Origin: Euclidia mi
Taxonomy: Eukaryota > Arthropoda > Insecta > Lepidoptera > Erebidae
Direction of reading: 5' to 3'
Length of the DNA: 64,000 bases
Assembly (NCBI GenBank): GCA_944739405.2
Contig: OX123183.2
Coordinates: 90,782,729-90,846,728, forward strand
Below, one piece after another: positions 25,057-34,494 of the stretch. The notes beneath the pieces were generated by a model that saw only the letters and a list, made by a program, of their open reading frames with translations, searched no databases and had not been told where the DNA came from. The translations under genes and the position numbers were made by a program. How positions within the stretch are numbered: position 1 is the first letter of the stretch; the number at the start of each line of letters is the position of its first letter.

Positions 25057-25200
25057 ATGGATACAACAGCGGAAGCAGCGGCTCAAGCAGTTATCCTATT
25101 GCAACAGGGCCTGAGTCAACGTCAAGTGCCTCGTACTTTGCAGATGAGCCAGTCAGCGGTATCAAGAATATACCGAAGGCACCGGGAGGCTTTCACCAAC
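25057..25200 (+). pseudogene. Tc1-like transposase N-terminal fragment
   Basis: An ATG-started frame of about 47 residues contains a helix-turn-helix resembling Tc1/mariner DNA-binding domains: GLSQRQVPRTLQMSQSAVSR followed by IYRRH. After about residue 50 the sequence turns into unrelated DNA, so the catalytic DDE domain is missing. It would have bound transposon ends; now a relic. It could instead be a host HTH domain, but no continuation exists. Confidence 0.55.
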
Positions 25201-25404
25201 GAAGAGGTTCCGGTAGAAATGAAATGGACGAATTATATTTATATATACAGGGTGTCACAAGACCCATCACCAAGCCGAAGTCTACTGTGGACATCATGCC
25301 AAGTCATACTAACCAAAAATAATACCTGGGAAACGATTTTTTTTTAAGATTTCAGCTTTTTAAACCGCAATTAAAAGCATACCAATGGATATATGTATTT
25401 TTTG

Positions 25405-25641
25405 TCATCATTATCATCAACCTTTATCAGTCCACTGCTGGACTAAGCCTCTCCTTTGAAAGGAGGAATTGGCCTACTATACCACGCTGACCAAACGGGT
25501 TGGTATAGGGTTTGTATCAAGTTTTCCTTCTCTTACAGTGCTGTTTTCTGCATAATATGCTCCCTCTGTCGGCTCTTACGACACCCATGGGATGATATGG
25601 GGTGGTGACAATCCGTATTCTTAATCCGTCACCACACGGAT
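25405..25641 (-). mobile_element. SINE family 1, copy C
   Basis: On the minus strand it runs from ATCCGTGTGGTGACGG to GATGATAATGATGA. Flanks carry similar ATAT(G)TATTTTTTG / ATATTTTTTTTTG strings, a likely though imperfect target duplication. Same family as the copies at 2 kb, 17.3 kb and 33.7 kb. Confidence 0.75.
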
Positions 25642-25649
25642 AAATATTT

Positions 25650-26815
25650 TTTTTTGTTATGTAAAGAAATGTAATTTCAAAAGATATTAGTTTTACACCC
25701 ACAAAAATATAATCAAAAAATCATATTACCAAAATGTAAACACAATTTTCAAACCGTAATGCAATAATACGATTTTATTCGAGTAAATTGTTGACAGTGA
25801 CCTATACAACAAAGTTAATTGCGATCGTCTTGACTGTTAAGTAGCGAGGTTGATTGTAATGGTAGCTTATTATTACCATATTATTCATTGCTCAAAACAA
25901 TATATTGTGGTAACAGTAAATTGGTTAACATTAATATTCCATAGCAAAAGGAATGGTAATATAGGTACTTTACCGAAATAAGTTATATTTATTGTACCCG
26001 AATAAAATTGTAATTACAGTTTACTGGAAAAAGGATTACTTTAAGGGGTCAGTATTGATTCATTATGCTGATATTCGTCAAAAAACAAAGGTTTATATTT
26101 ATAGACGAATAATACAGGTAAATTCATAACAACATGTCTAACTCGAAAAGTAATCGTACGAATCACGTGAAAAAAATTCACAAGGTGTAATCGCACCTCT
26201 AGAACAATGATTCCCCATAAAAGCACTTCTATCGCAATAGCTGATTACTGGACAATGGGCGAATATCTGTACAAATGTTAATTATCAAGTTCAAAGGTTT
26301 CTATAAATTCAGAACTCTTTGGATTGACTTTTTTCGTAAAACTATTATGTAAACGTCTTCAAAATTCTACTCGTGTAGCCATTACAGGCCGCTTAAATAT
26401 TGTTAATACATTCATAGAATATTCTATATAAAAACCTTTCTCTGAACTTGAGCCGACAAAAACAGCCGGCCCGATTGAGGCCTTAGAGCTTCCGAGTATT
26501 GAAATAATTATGAAAGGGAAGTTTTTTCTCCGCGTTACCTGGGCAATTAACACATTTCACGTACATACAACTTTCTTACAAAGAATAAAAAACCGGAGTA
26601 GAAAGTTTGCGCGGAGTTTTTCTGTTGCGGGCACCTACGTCTTTGCGGCCAGTCTGAAGCCTTAAAAATTCAAAACTAAACTAATTTCAGTTGTTTGCAA
26701 TACTAGGAGAGATGAAATATTATTATTAATCCCCGTACCAGGTATGTTTTCAGTGAGCGACTGCTCTTATATACCTAACGCAATGGGTTACGCTATCATC
26801 ATGTTTAGATGGATT
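25650..26815. other. No recognisable gene
   Basis: AT-rich; nothing recognised. Confidence 0.4.
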
Positions 26816-26821
26816 TTATAC

Positions 26822-27749
26822 TACTCTGTCAAGAAAATACAGGGTAAAGATCAATTACACACAAACTGTTTGTTATTCATCCAAATTTATTTAATCACCT
26901 TCATAGAATGCTCTTTCAGAAACGATACACTTACGCCAGCGGATAATCCAATCATCAAAATATTTTTAAACGCTGTTTCTGGAATTGAGTTTAGTTCTCG
27001 CCGCGAATTCTCCTTTATGTCTTCTACTGATTGAAAACGGATGCCACGAAGTGGTAATTTGAGTTTAGGAAAGAGAAAGAAGTCGGCTGGAGCCATATCT
27101 GGTGAATATTGTGGTGGCTCGATGGTATTAGTTGAGTGTTTGGTCTAAAATTCGTTGACAATGATGGCCTTGTGCGTTATCGTAGTGCAAAATTCTTTTG
27201 GATCTAGCCGAGCGGCAATATGTTTCATACCCAAATGATTAGTTAAAATTGTACGGATCAACTCGTGAGATACAAAAACTTCGGCTGCTATCCCTCTCAA
27301 AGTTGAATGATGATTTTCAGTCACTGTTTCCTTCACTTTTGCGATGTTAACTTCAGTTGCAGACGTTCTCAAAGCGAGGCAAATCTTCTATCACATCGCG
27401 CCCATTTTTTAACGCTTTGTAGTTAAGTTTTTGATAAAGTCGATTCACCGTAAGCCTTCTGTAACATTTTCATTGACTCCGAACACGAAATTCCATTGGC
27501 GATGCAAAATTTAAGACAAACTCTTTGTTCGATGTGTTTGTCCATTATGAAATTCGCAATACACACTAGATATGATATAACTAAAACCAGCACCGTATTT
27601 AATATAAATAACAGCTGATGCAACTCAAACTCCGCGCCAAAATGGAAAACAGTTGTGCCAATCTAACAACAACAAAAAAAACAAAAAAAATAATTTGGAA
27701 CCATAAGCAAATAAATAATCCATTCCTGATACTTTTTTGACTGAATGTA
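26822..27749 (-). mobile_element. mariner-like element, internally deleted
   Basis: Read on the minus strand, the ends carry related inverted termini (TACTCTGTCAAGAAAATACA at the left, a degraded inverted match near CTGATACTTTTTTGACTG at the right). Transposase pieces in order: N-terminus at about 27423-27545 (CLKFCIANGISCSESMKMLQ), second HTH and linker at 27145-27372 (VNIAKVKETVTENHHSTLRG), and C-terminus at 26887-27096 (MAPADFFLFPKLKLPLRG). The central catalytic region is largely missing and frames shift between pieces. A 3' fragment of the same family is at 38738-38984. Confidence 0.8.
26887..27545 (-). pseudogene. mariner transposase remnant
   Basis: The three pieces listed for the mariner element cover DNA-binding and C-terminal regions, including the MAPADFFLFPKL motif that surrounds the third catalytic acidic residue in this family. 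The segment between the second helix-turn-helix and that motif is too short to hold the first two catalytic aspartates. Nonfunctional. Confidence 0.75.
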
Positions 27750-27979
27750 GGCATACCTATGCACTGCAAGTGGTTTAGCTGGGGCAACACAGCAAAAAAG
27801 CACTATACTGCGATAGTCAGTAAACCTATATACTTTTACTTAACATAGAAAGCGTAATATTTGGACTTATTGCAAAATAAATACTATACCTAGTTGACTG
27901 TGATCCTTCTCCTTTTGACATAATAATTACAAATCTTAAAATTACAATAATAACCGTTTATTATTTTGTGAAATGTTCT

Positions 27980-28110
27980 TTTTTAGGTTTCGTAGCCAAA
28001 AAGGGCACAAACGGAACAACGCTATGTCTGTCTGTCTGGCCGTCCGTATGCCACAGTTAATTTATTTCAAAACTATTGAGACTACAGTTTTTAAAATTGG
28101 TATGTAGGTA
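27980..28110 (+). repeat. Degraded GGGTTCCGTACC-type repeat
   Basis: TTTTAGGTTTCGTAGCCAAA followed by GGGCACAAACGGAACAACGC and TGTCTGTCTGTCTGGCCGTC parallels the start of the repeat at 18163. Only the 5' part is recognisable. Confidence 0.45.
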
Positions 28111-28114
28111 TTAT

Positions 28115-29350
28115 ATATTAAATATATTATGTGCACCGCTGCCCGATTTTTATACAAAAATAATTACATTGAACTAACTTAAAAACATTTTTTTTTCATC
28201 AGTCATAATTATACTTGTCTATAGATAGCTTTTCAAAAGTCAATCGATTGGAAGATAGTGGTGGCATTAAAAAAATGTTTGTAATAATAAAATGTGAAAC
28301 GTTAGCCCCCGGACTAATGTAGGCATACATTGTATCATAAATGTTTTATTGTCCTCTATATGTTTTCATGGTGTTACATACATAAACAGCCCAAATATGA
28401 CCCTGACGGGCACGGCAAGTTGAAAAAGAAGAAAGGAGAAGCCAACGGCGATAATATTACTCTTACTGTAAGTATACTTTACGTACCTACCTTGTATCCA
28501 ACATTGCTAATAATAACTATTTACACCTTAAGTTATTTAAGTTTACCTATATTATTATAATGCACTTAAAATTAAAAGCCATAATATCAGGGATATTTAA
28601 AATATTTCGTTTTCCTACTATTAAATTAAATCTCTTATTTGATTGTAATATTTTATTTACCCAATGCTGTTTTTTATTTACTATATATTTTATTAGTTCC
28701 AATACTACGAAAACACAAACCATGCAATATGTTATTTTTATCCCGTAGGTATAAAGATATCATATTCGTAACCATGAGCGCAAAAGATATGACACGCATC
28801 ACCTTCCGAGGGTAGTCGCGACGTATTAATAACGATAAACAACAGGTCGGGTTACACGCAGAAAACGACCCCGACGTACTTTAGAAAAGCTAGAAGTATA
28901 AATGTAAGATTAATTTGACAAAATGCTTATTATGTTTACTCGAGATAATCCATATTTACACACCTTAACGTGAGCCTGGTCGGTACTCCGTCAGTTATGT
29001 AGCTACGTAGATTATACTTGGATTAAATATGGCACGTAAATAATACAGCTTTCAATCTTACAAATTTTCTTTACCAATATCGTCTTCAATGTATTTTTAA
29101 CACCGTAGCTTTAATAAAACTGTGAACTGACTGCATATTTCGATTTAATTCTCCTCATTTTCGATTTTATTCTGTGGGACGTACTACACACTTGACATTA
29201 TTCAAATGTGTTGGTCGTATCCTTGTCAACCCTGTATATACTCTTCGAAAAGTCGTTAGGGTGCGCCGTAGGTCAGAACTCGAAACCATATGCGTAGCAG
29301 TCTGTCAGTCTCCCCACTAGGCTATTGCTACCTTAGTTTCTCCATCTGTT
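28115..29350. other. No recognisable gene
   Basis: AT-rich with short lysine- and isoleucine-rich chance frames; nothing recognised. Confidence 0.4.
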
Positions 29351-29369
29351 GGTCGCATTACATAGATAC

Positions 29370-29520
29370 ATATACTCACGTCTTTTTCTCGTCGGGGTAG
29401 GCAGAGACAACAGATCGCCACTTGCTGCTACCCTTACAAACCTCAGGATGTCTCTGAGATAGGTATGCATGTTTCCTCAAGATGTTTTCCTTCACAGTTT
29501 AGCGAGCAATGATGTATAAT
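29370..29520 (-). repeat. SINE/retroposon tail fragment
   Basis: On the minus strand the end reads CTCTGCCTACCCCGACGAGA and then AAAAGACGTGAG, a variant of the family 2 SINE tail. Upstream is the block AACATCTTGAGGAAACATGC, which I recall from dispersed moth retroposons. Confidence 0.45.
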
Positions 29521-29597
29521 TTAATCTATTGTCTATGGTCTATTGTGTATATGTTTTGCTACAAATGTGATTAGTTATAGTATCATACTTTTATATC

Positions 29598-29754
29598 TAA
29601 AATAAAGGCTTTTTGCATACATTAAGTTGTTTTATTTTATTTGTACCGAACGTAAGTTAGAAGACAGAAAAGAATCAATAACGTTAGCTATGACACAGTA
29701 AAGAATATAAAATTATTAAAAAGTATTTATGATGCAACTAAAGAGTCTGTAACA
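29598..29754 (-). repeat. 3' LTR of Ty3/gypsy element
   Basis: 157 bases matching 34328-34484 with one difference (AATAACG here, AATGACG there). It contains AATAAA-type and TATTTTATT strings usable as processing signals. Short for a Ty3/gypsy LTR. Confidence 0.93.
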
Positions 29755-29766
29755 TTCCTCCCGGCC

Positions 29767-30020
29767 TTAGGTCATTTGCTCTATAAGGCGGTGTGGCGGA
29801 CGTACGGTCATCTTGCTACGCCTCAACACCGGTGTCTGATCGAGTGTTAGCGGTGAGGCGGCAGCGGCTTCAATTGCTGCTTGACTGATTGGAGTTGAAC
29901 TGGCACGCGGTAGTAGATCATGTGGTGTTGAAAACGATGATCCAGCAGGTGTCGATGGTTCCCTCTCACTATCTCGGTCGTTAATTGGTGACTGAGCCAC
30001 ACTCCCTGGGGCCGTATGTG
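29767..30020 (-). pseudogene. Frameshifted pol C-terminal tail
   Basis: A Ser/Pro/Ala-rich tail ending VRPPHRLIEQMT lies in a different frame from the main pol frame and runs to just before the polypurine tract. A single-base shift at about 30010, in a run of C and G, most simply explains why pol continues out of frame to 29847. The tail type (basic, Pro-rich, near the 3' LTR) is usual for pol C-termini. Confidence 0.6.
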
Positions 30021-33000
30021 GTCGGCGTGTCTGCGCTTCAAGACTCCTTCTGGAGTTCTCACCACATAATAATACCGGTGTTTCCTCTCCTCTATTACAG
30101 CCGGTTTCCACTTATTGTCCAGTTTGGTACGGATGTACACTGCTTCCCCATTCTGGAAAATCGGGGTCTTTTGTTCAGATTCGATATTGGCTTGTACATT
30201 TTTATAGCGCAATGTCCTTCTCATATTTGGCCTCACATTATCCAGTAAGCAGTTTAGCTGTCTGCCGAACATCATTTGGGCTGGTGACTTGCTTGTGGTA
30301 GTATGCGGTGTAATCCGATAAGAAAACAGGAAGTTTTGCAATCTACGCTTTTGGTTAGGTCGATCTGCTTCACTTGCGGCCATTCTTGTTTTAAAAGTTC
30401 GCACCAGGCGTTCAGCCAATCCATTAGTTCTAGGATGATAGGGTGAAGATGTCATGTGTACTATACCCTGCGACTTGCAATATGCTCGGAATTCTTTGGA
30501 AGTGAACTGAGGTCCATTGTCAGACACTATAACTTGAGGTAATCCGAAAGTTGTAAAAATGCCATCTAATTTCTCGCACAATGTCTTGGTGGTTATCTTT
30601 ATCATCGGTTTAACCTCTATCCATTTTGATAACGCATCTGACAGTACTAGCCAATATTTTTCCTCGAAGGGCCCAGCAAAGTCAACGTGAACTCTTTCCC
30701 ATACCTTCTCTGGGATAGACCAAGAGTATACTGGAAGTTCTGGGTTGTTAGGACGATTTTCTTGGCATTTTTGGCATTGTTTAACAAAATTGTCAATGTC
30801 TTCTTCGAGAGTTGGCCACCATACATAGTAGCGTGCTAGAGCTCTCATTGCAGATGTCCCAGGATGGCCAATGTGCAAATAACGTAGTACTGTAAGTTTT
30901 AATTTACTCGGTACGACAACTCTACCTTGCCACATGATAATCTTATTCTCTATAGACAATTCGTTTCGTTTTCTGAGGAATGGTTTAAGCTCATCATGTG
31001 TACAGTTATACCAGTCGGTTTTGATCAATTGTAAGACTTGCTTCAGCGTGGCATCGTGCTTCGTTTCTTCTCTGATACGCTCTTCACTTAAGGCCAAATC
31101 ATCCATTTTATTATGTTGTAACTTCTCGGTGATTTTGCATATTGATAGCTCGGAGACATTCGGCTCTTCCTTGCTATTTGGCATCCTGGAGAGGTAGTCA
31201 GCGATAATGTTATGCTCACCTTTTCTATAAATGATGTCGTAATCATAATTTCCAATGACGAGTGCCCATCTTACAAGTCTATTGTTAGCAATTTTTGGCA
31301 GATTTCGTTGAGGACCCAATATGTGAATAAGTGGTTTATGGTCGGTTACCAGTGTGAATTTAGTGCCTCTGAGATACTGGTCAAATTTTTGAATGCCATA
31401 GAATATTGCCAATACCTCACGGTCGATAACAGAGTATTTGATTTCCGCCGGTTTCAGTTTCCGCGAGCCAAACGCAATAGGTTGTTCGATGTCGTTATTA
31501 TCCTTGTGGTATAGGACTGCGCCTACTCCTTTCTCCGAGGCGTCACAGGATAGGAAAAGAGGCCGGTGTTCGTCAAACGCCACAAGTGACTTGGATCTTG
31601 TTATTAATTTCTTGGTCTTAAGAAATAATTCGTTTTCGTGATCAGTCCATTGCCATTTTCGACGGCCCCCCGTTAACTCATGTAAGTCAGCGCATTCACT
31701 GTGTAAATGTGGAATAAATCGTTCGTAAAAATTGACGAGTCCTAAGAACGCCCTCAGTTCCTTGGTGTTTGTTGGGGGTGGTGCTTTCGAAATTGCTTCA
31801 ATTTTGGATTTTGTTGGTCGTATTCCATTTTTGTCAATAATATGACCCAAATATTCGATTTCTGGCTGTAGGAAAGTGCATTTTTTGAGATTGACTTTGA
31901 GTCCGGCTTGCTTCAATTTGTTGAAAACCATTGAAAGGGTCTGTATGTGTTCTTTGTCATTTTTCCCCGTAATGGCAATATCATCAAAAAATACAGCGAC
32001 TTTTGGTATGCCATCAAGTAGTTTGTCAAGAAAATGTTGGAAAATTGAGGGTGCTGTTGCAATACCAAAGGGCATTCTGTTGTAGACAAAGTATCCTTTG
32101 TGGGTTGATATTGTTAAGTACTTTTTTGATTCCGGAGCTATTTCAAACTGTAGATAAGCATCTTTAAGGTCGATTTTTGAATATTTCTCTCCGTGAGCCA
32201 GACGTTGTCGTAACTGGTCAAATAGAGGTACGGGATGAGTATGTTTGATAAGCACCGGGTTTATCGTTGTTCGGTAGTCGCCGCATATACGTACTTGGCC
32301 TGTTGGTTTTAAAACATTGACTGTAGGTGTAGCCCATTCTATAGGTCTCATGTTGGGGTCCACTTCTGTTATTATCGCGTCGCGCAGAAGCCGTTCTAAT
32401 TCTATTTCTATATTTTTGCGCATGCTGAATTTGATGGGACGTGCCGGTAGGTGTTTTGCTTCGCTGCCAGGTTTGATGTGGATCCTAACTTGGTAATCCT
32501 TGACCTTCCCTAATTTGTTGTCGAATAGGTCGGTGTGGGTAGCTAGCACTAGGTCCAGTGACGTCTCTTTGGTGCGTTTGATGGAGTAGACAGGCTTGGG
32601 AAAGGTCATGTCGTACATTTCACACCATTGTAACCCGAAAAGCATAGGATCTGCCTTGTCCATAACTACAACAGGTAAAATCTTTTGTACGTTGTCTACT
32701 TCAACTGTTACGTCAGTTATACCTCTCGGTTTGAGCTTGAAATTGCAATAAGCTTGTAGTTTCGGTCCCTTCATTAACGCCGGGGCTCCAATCTTTTTCC
32801 ACAATTTTGTGGTAATTATAGAGTAGATCGATCCTGGGTCCCAATCCATCGTGCATTTTACCCCATTAATGGTCACGTCAATTTTCTTGCACCGGGTTGT
32901 CTTCTTAGTAATATTGTGAACAGGGTTGTACTCGCTATCACTCTCTTCCGCCGAGGAGTCGGAGTGCGACGTTGTCATTGATGAGGTCTCTAATGCATCT

Positions 33001-33329
33001 GTTCGATTGTTGATCCTCTGTGTTTTACTGTTTTTATCGGCCTTGTTAGAACGTTGGGAGCGTTTAGGTTGTGTCGTCAAATATGCTCTACCTGATTTGA
33101 TGCATACACTCTCGTAATGTCCTGTGCTTCCACATGCCGTACAAGGGTGGTCTTTAGCTGAGCAGTTCTCGTAGTTATGTTTGTCCCGCTTTCCGCATCG
33201 TCGGCATTGATCTAGTCGCAACTTCCTGGCTGTTTCGTTAGTCGTTGTATCACTGCGTTTGCCTTGTCTCTTTTGGTGTATTCTGTTAACGTAGTCATTT
33301 TGTTTGTTATTCACGGCGCTGCTGTCGTT
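29847..33329 (-). CDS. pol: Ty3/gypsy nucleocapsid-protease-RT-RNase H-integrase polyprotein
   Basis: One uninterrupted frame of about 1160 codons. Numbering from the GTG at 33314, order is: two zinc knuckles (CX2CX5HX4C at 37-51, CX2CX4HX4C at 58-71); aspartic protease with DPGS at about 159-162 instead of the usual DT/SG; reverse transcriptase with IDLKDAYLQFEI, MPFGIATAPSIFQ and FFDDIAITG (FDD in place of the commoner YxDD pattern); RNase H with FLSCDASEKGVGAVLYH and DREVLA; integrase with HHCC zinc site and the acidic residues in VHVDFAG, VSDNGPQF and NGLAERLV. There is no ATG at the upstream edge: the frame is continuous with gag except for one UAG at 33330-33332. Enzymatic activity of the DPGS protease is doubtful. 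Confidence 0.9.
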   Translation of the reverse strand, partial: NDSSAVNNKQNDYVNRIHQKRQGKRSDTTTNETARKLRLDQCRRCGKRDKHNYENCSAKDHPCTACGSTGHYESVCIKSGRAYLTTQPKRSQRSNKADKNSKTQRINNRTDALETSSMTTSHSDSSAEESDSEYNPVHNITKKTTRCKKIDVTINGVKCTMDWDPGSIYSIITTKLWKKIGAPALMKGPKLQAYCNFKLKPRGITDVTVEVDNVQKILPVVVMDKADPMLFGLQWCEMYDMTFPKPVYSIKRTKETSLDLVLATHTDLFDNKLGKVKDYQVRIHIKPGSEAKHLPARPIKFSMRKNIEIELERLLRDAIITEVDPNMRPIEWATPTVNVLKPTGQVRICGDYRTTINPVLIKHTHPVPLFDQLRQRLAHGEKYSKIDLKDAYLQFEIAPESKKYLTISTHKGYFVYNRMPFGIATAPSIFQHFLDKLLDGIPKVAVFFDDIAITGKNDKEHIQTLSMVFNKLKQAGLKVNLKKCTFLQPEIEYLGHIIDKNGIRPTKSKIEAISKAPPPTNTKELRAFLGLVNFYERFIPHLHSECADLHELTGGRRKWQWTDHENELFLKTKKLITRSKSLVAFDEHRPLFLSCDASEKGVGAVLYHKDNNDIEQPIAFGSRKLKPAEIKYSVIDREVLAIFYGIQKFDQYLRGTKFTLVTDHKPLIHILGPQRNLPKIANNRLVRWALVIGNYDYDIIYRKGEHNIIADYLSRMPNSKEEPNVSELSICKITEKLQHNKMDDLALSEERIREETKHDATLKQVLQLIKTDWYNCTHDELKPFLRKRNELSIENKIIMWQGRVVVPSKLKLTVLRYLHIGHPGTSAMRALARYYVWWPTLEEDIDNFVKQCQKCQENRPNNPELPVYSWSIPEKVWERVHVDFAGPFEEKYWLVLSDALSKWIEVKPMIKITTKTLCEKLDGIFTTFGLPQVIVSDNGPQFTSKEFRAYCKSQGIVHMTSSPYHPRTNGLAERLVRTFKTRMAASEADRPNQKRRLQNFLFSYRITPHTTTSKSPAQMMFGRQLNCLLDNVRPNMRRTLRYKNVQANIESEQKTPIFQNGEAVYIRTKLDNKWKPAVIEERKHRYYYVVRTPEGVLKRRHADHIRPQGVWLSHQLTTEIVRGNHRHLLDHRFQHHMIYYRVPVQLQSVKQQLKPLPPHR

Positions 33330-34290
33330 CTATGCGATTTCGCGTGACTGGGCAACTGAAAATATTTCTGCGAATGTTATCTCTCTCGGTCTGCCCCCTT
33401 CTGTTACTTCGCGTAGCTCAGGCCATCTTTGCTTTAAATCTACCTCTAGTTGTGTATGGTTCAAGCCGGTTGCAAAACGATCACGAAGCTGTCTCTCAAG
33501 CATAGTCCCTTCGTAGCCACAGTCCCTCGAGAGTTCCTTTAGTCTATTAGCATAACGTTCCATAGTTTCGCCGCTTTCTTTCGTAGAGTTCCAAAAATCT
33601 ATTAAGGCTTTGTATCGTGTTTTCTTTGTTCTATATAAGTCCAATAGTTTCATCTTTATATCGTCGTATGTTGCTGTATCAAAATCAGGGGTCAAAGCTA
33701 CAATCAGCTCGTGGTATATTTCAGGTGTTATGCAGTTAATAAGTCATCATCATAATCAGCCTTTAACAGTCCACTGCTGGACTAGGCCTCTCCTTTGAAA
33801 GGAGGAACTGGCCTACTATACCACGCTGGCCAAACGGGTTGGTATAGGGTTTGTATCAAGTTTTCCTTCTCTTACAGTGCTGTTCTCTGCATAATATGCT
33901 CCCTTTGTCGGCTCTTACGACACCCATGGGATGATATGGGGTGGTGACATTTCGTATTCTTAATCCGTCACCACACGGATAGTTAATAAGTAGGTCTTTC
34001 TGAATACTAACAGCCTCTTTGCCCCAAATTCGGCATTTTGCTTCAAACAGATCGATAAAGTTTTCAGCAGTGGTTGTTTCTGGGTTAAACTTGTCGCACT
34101 TGAAGTGTTTTACAATGTTTTGTTTAGATGTCGTGGGTGCTTCGTTACCATCGTTATTCTTGGTGTTGTTGCCTGTTGAGGGGCTTCCCTGGTGTTGTTG
34201 CTGTTGAACGAGCTGCTGCAGTAGGACTGTTAGTGCCTTTTGTTGTTCTTGTTGCGCGGTAAGGAATGCCGCAAATTGTTCAGCGTTCAT
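33330..34290 (-). pseudogene. gag: Ty3/gypsy gag, split by a SINE
   Basis: Best start is ATG 34290 (MNAEQFAAFL), just downstream of the primer-binding region. The first part is Gln-rich, then GDGNEAP-like low complexity and the beginning of a capsid-type domain (FNPETTTAENFIDLFEAK). A SINE occupies 33745-33980 and, with its 11-bp duplication, adds 247 bases and shifts frame. The second part (33744 to 33332) carries the capsid C-terminal features (RYANRLKELSRDCGY, RDRFATGL). It ends at UAG 33330-33332 ahead of the zinc knuckles, which normally belong to gag, so the UAG is more likely a nonsense mutation than a programmed stop. Confidence 0.8.
33745..33980 (-). mobile_element. SINE family 1, copy D, inserted in gag
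   Basis: 236 bases flanked by an 11-bp target duplication AGTTAATAAGT (33734-33744 and 33981-33991). On the minus strand it starts ATCCGTGTGGTGACGG and ends GGCTGATTATGATGATG. It gives the cleanest boundaries for the family. Since it sits in a young LTR element, it is itself a recent insertion. Confidence 0.92.
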
Positions 34291-34327
34291 GGTGTTTACT
34301 GAACAACACAATTATCCTCGTCGCCAA

Positions 34328-34484
34328 TAAAATAAAGGCTTTTTGCATACATTAAGTTGTTTTATTTTATTTGTACCGAACGTAAGTTAGAAGACAGAAA
34401 AGAATCAATGACGTTAGCTATGACACAGTAAAGAATATAAAATTATTAAAAAGTATTTATGATGCAACTAAAGAGTCTGTAACA
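34328..34484 (-). repeat. 5' LTR of Ty3/gypsy element
   Basis: 157 bases; in element orientation begins TGTTACAGACTC and is followed immediately by the primer-binding region TTGGCGACGAGGAT (34327 downward). This LTR would hold the promoter. Confidence 0.93.
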
Positions 34485-34494
34485 ATATCCGCAT

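Larger units (their letters stand above)
29598..34484 (-). mobile_element. Complete Ty3/gypsy LTR retrotransposon with nested SINE
   Basis: Two 157-bp LTRs (29598-29754 and 34328-34484) differ at a single visible base. The target duplication is ATATC (29593-29597 and 34485-34489). In element orientation the LTR runs TGTTACAGACTC to CCTTTATTTTA; the primer-binding region TTGGCGACGAGGATAATT follows the 5' LTR, and a polypurine tract GGCCGGGAGGAA precedes the 3' LTR. Gag and pol are recognisable. Near-identical LTRs imply a recent insertion. The copy is now defective: a SINE splits gag, an amber codon separates gag from the rest, and the pol C-terminus shifts frame. Confidence 0.93.

Noticed and set aside
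29598..34484. Endogenous retrovirus with an envelope gene
   Set aside because: No env-like frame with signal peptide or membrane segment exists between pol and the 3' LTR; only the frameshifted pol tail is there.
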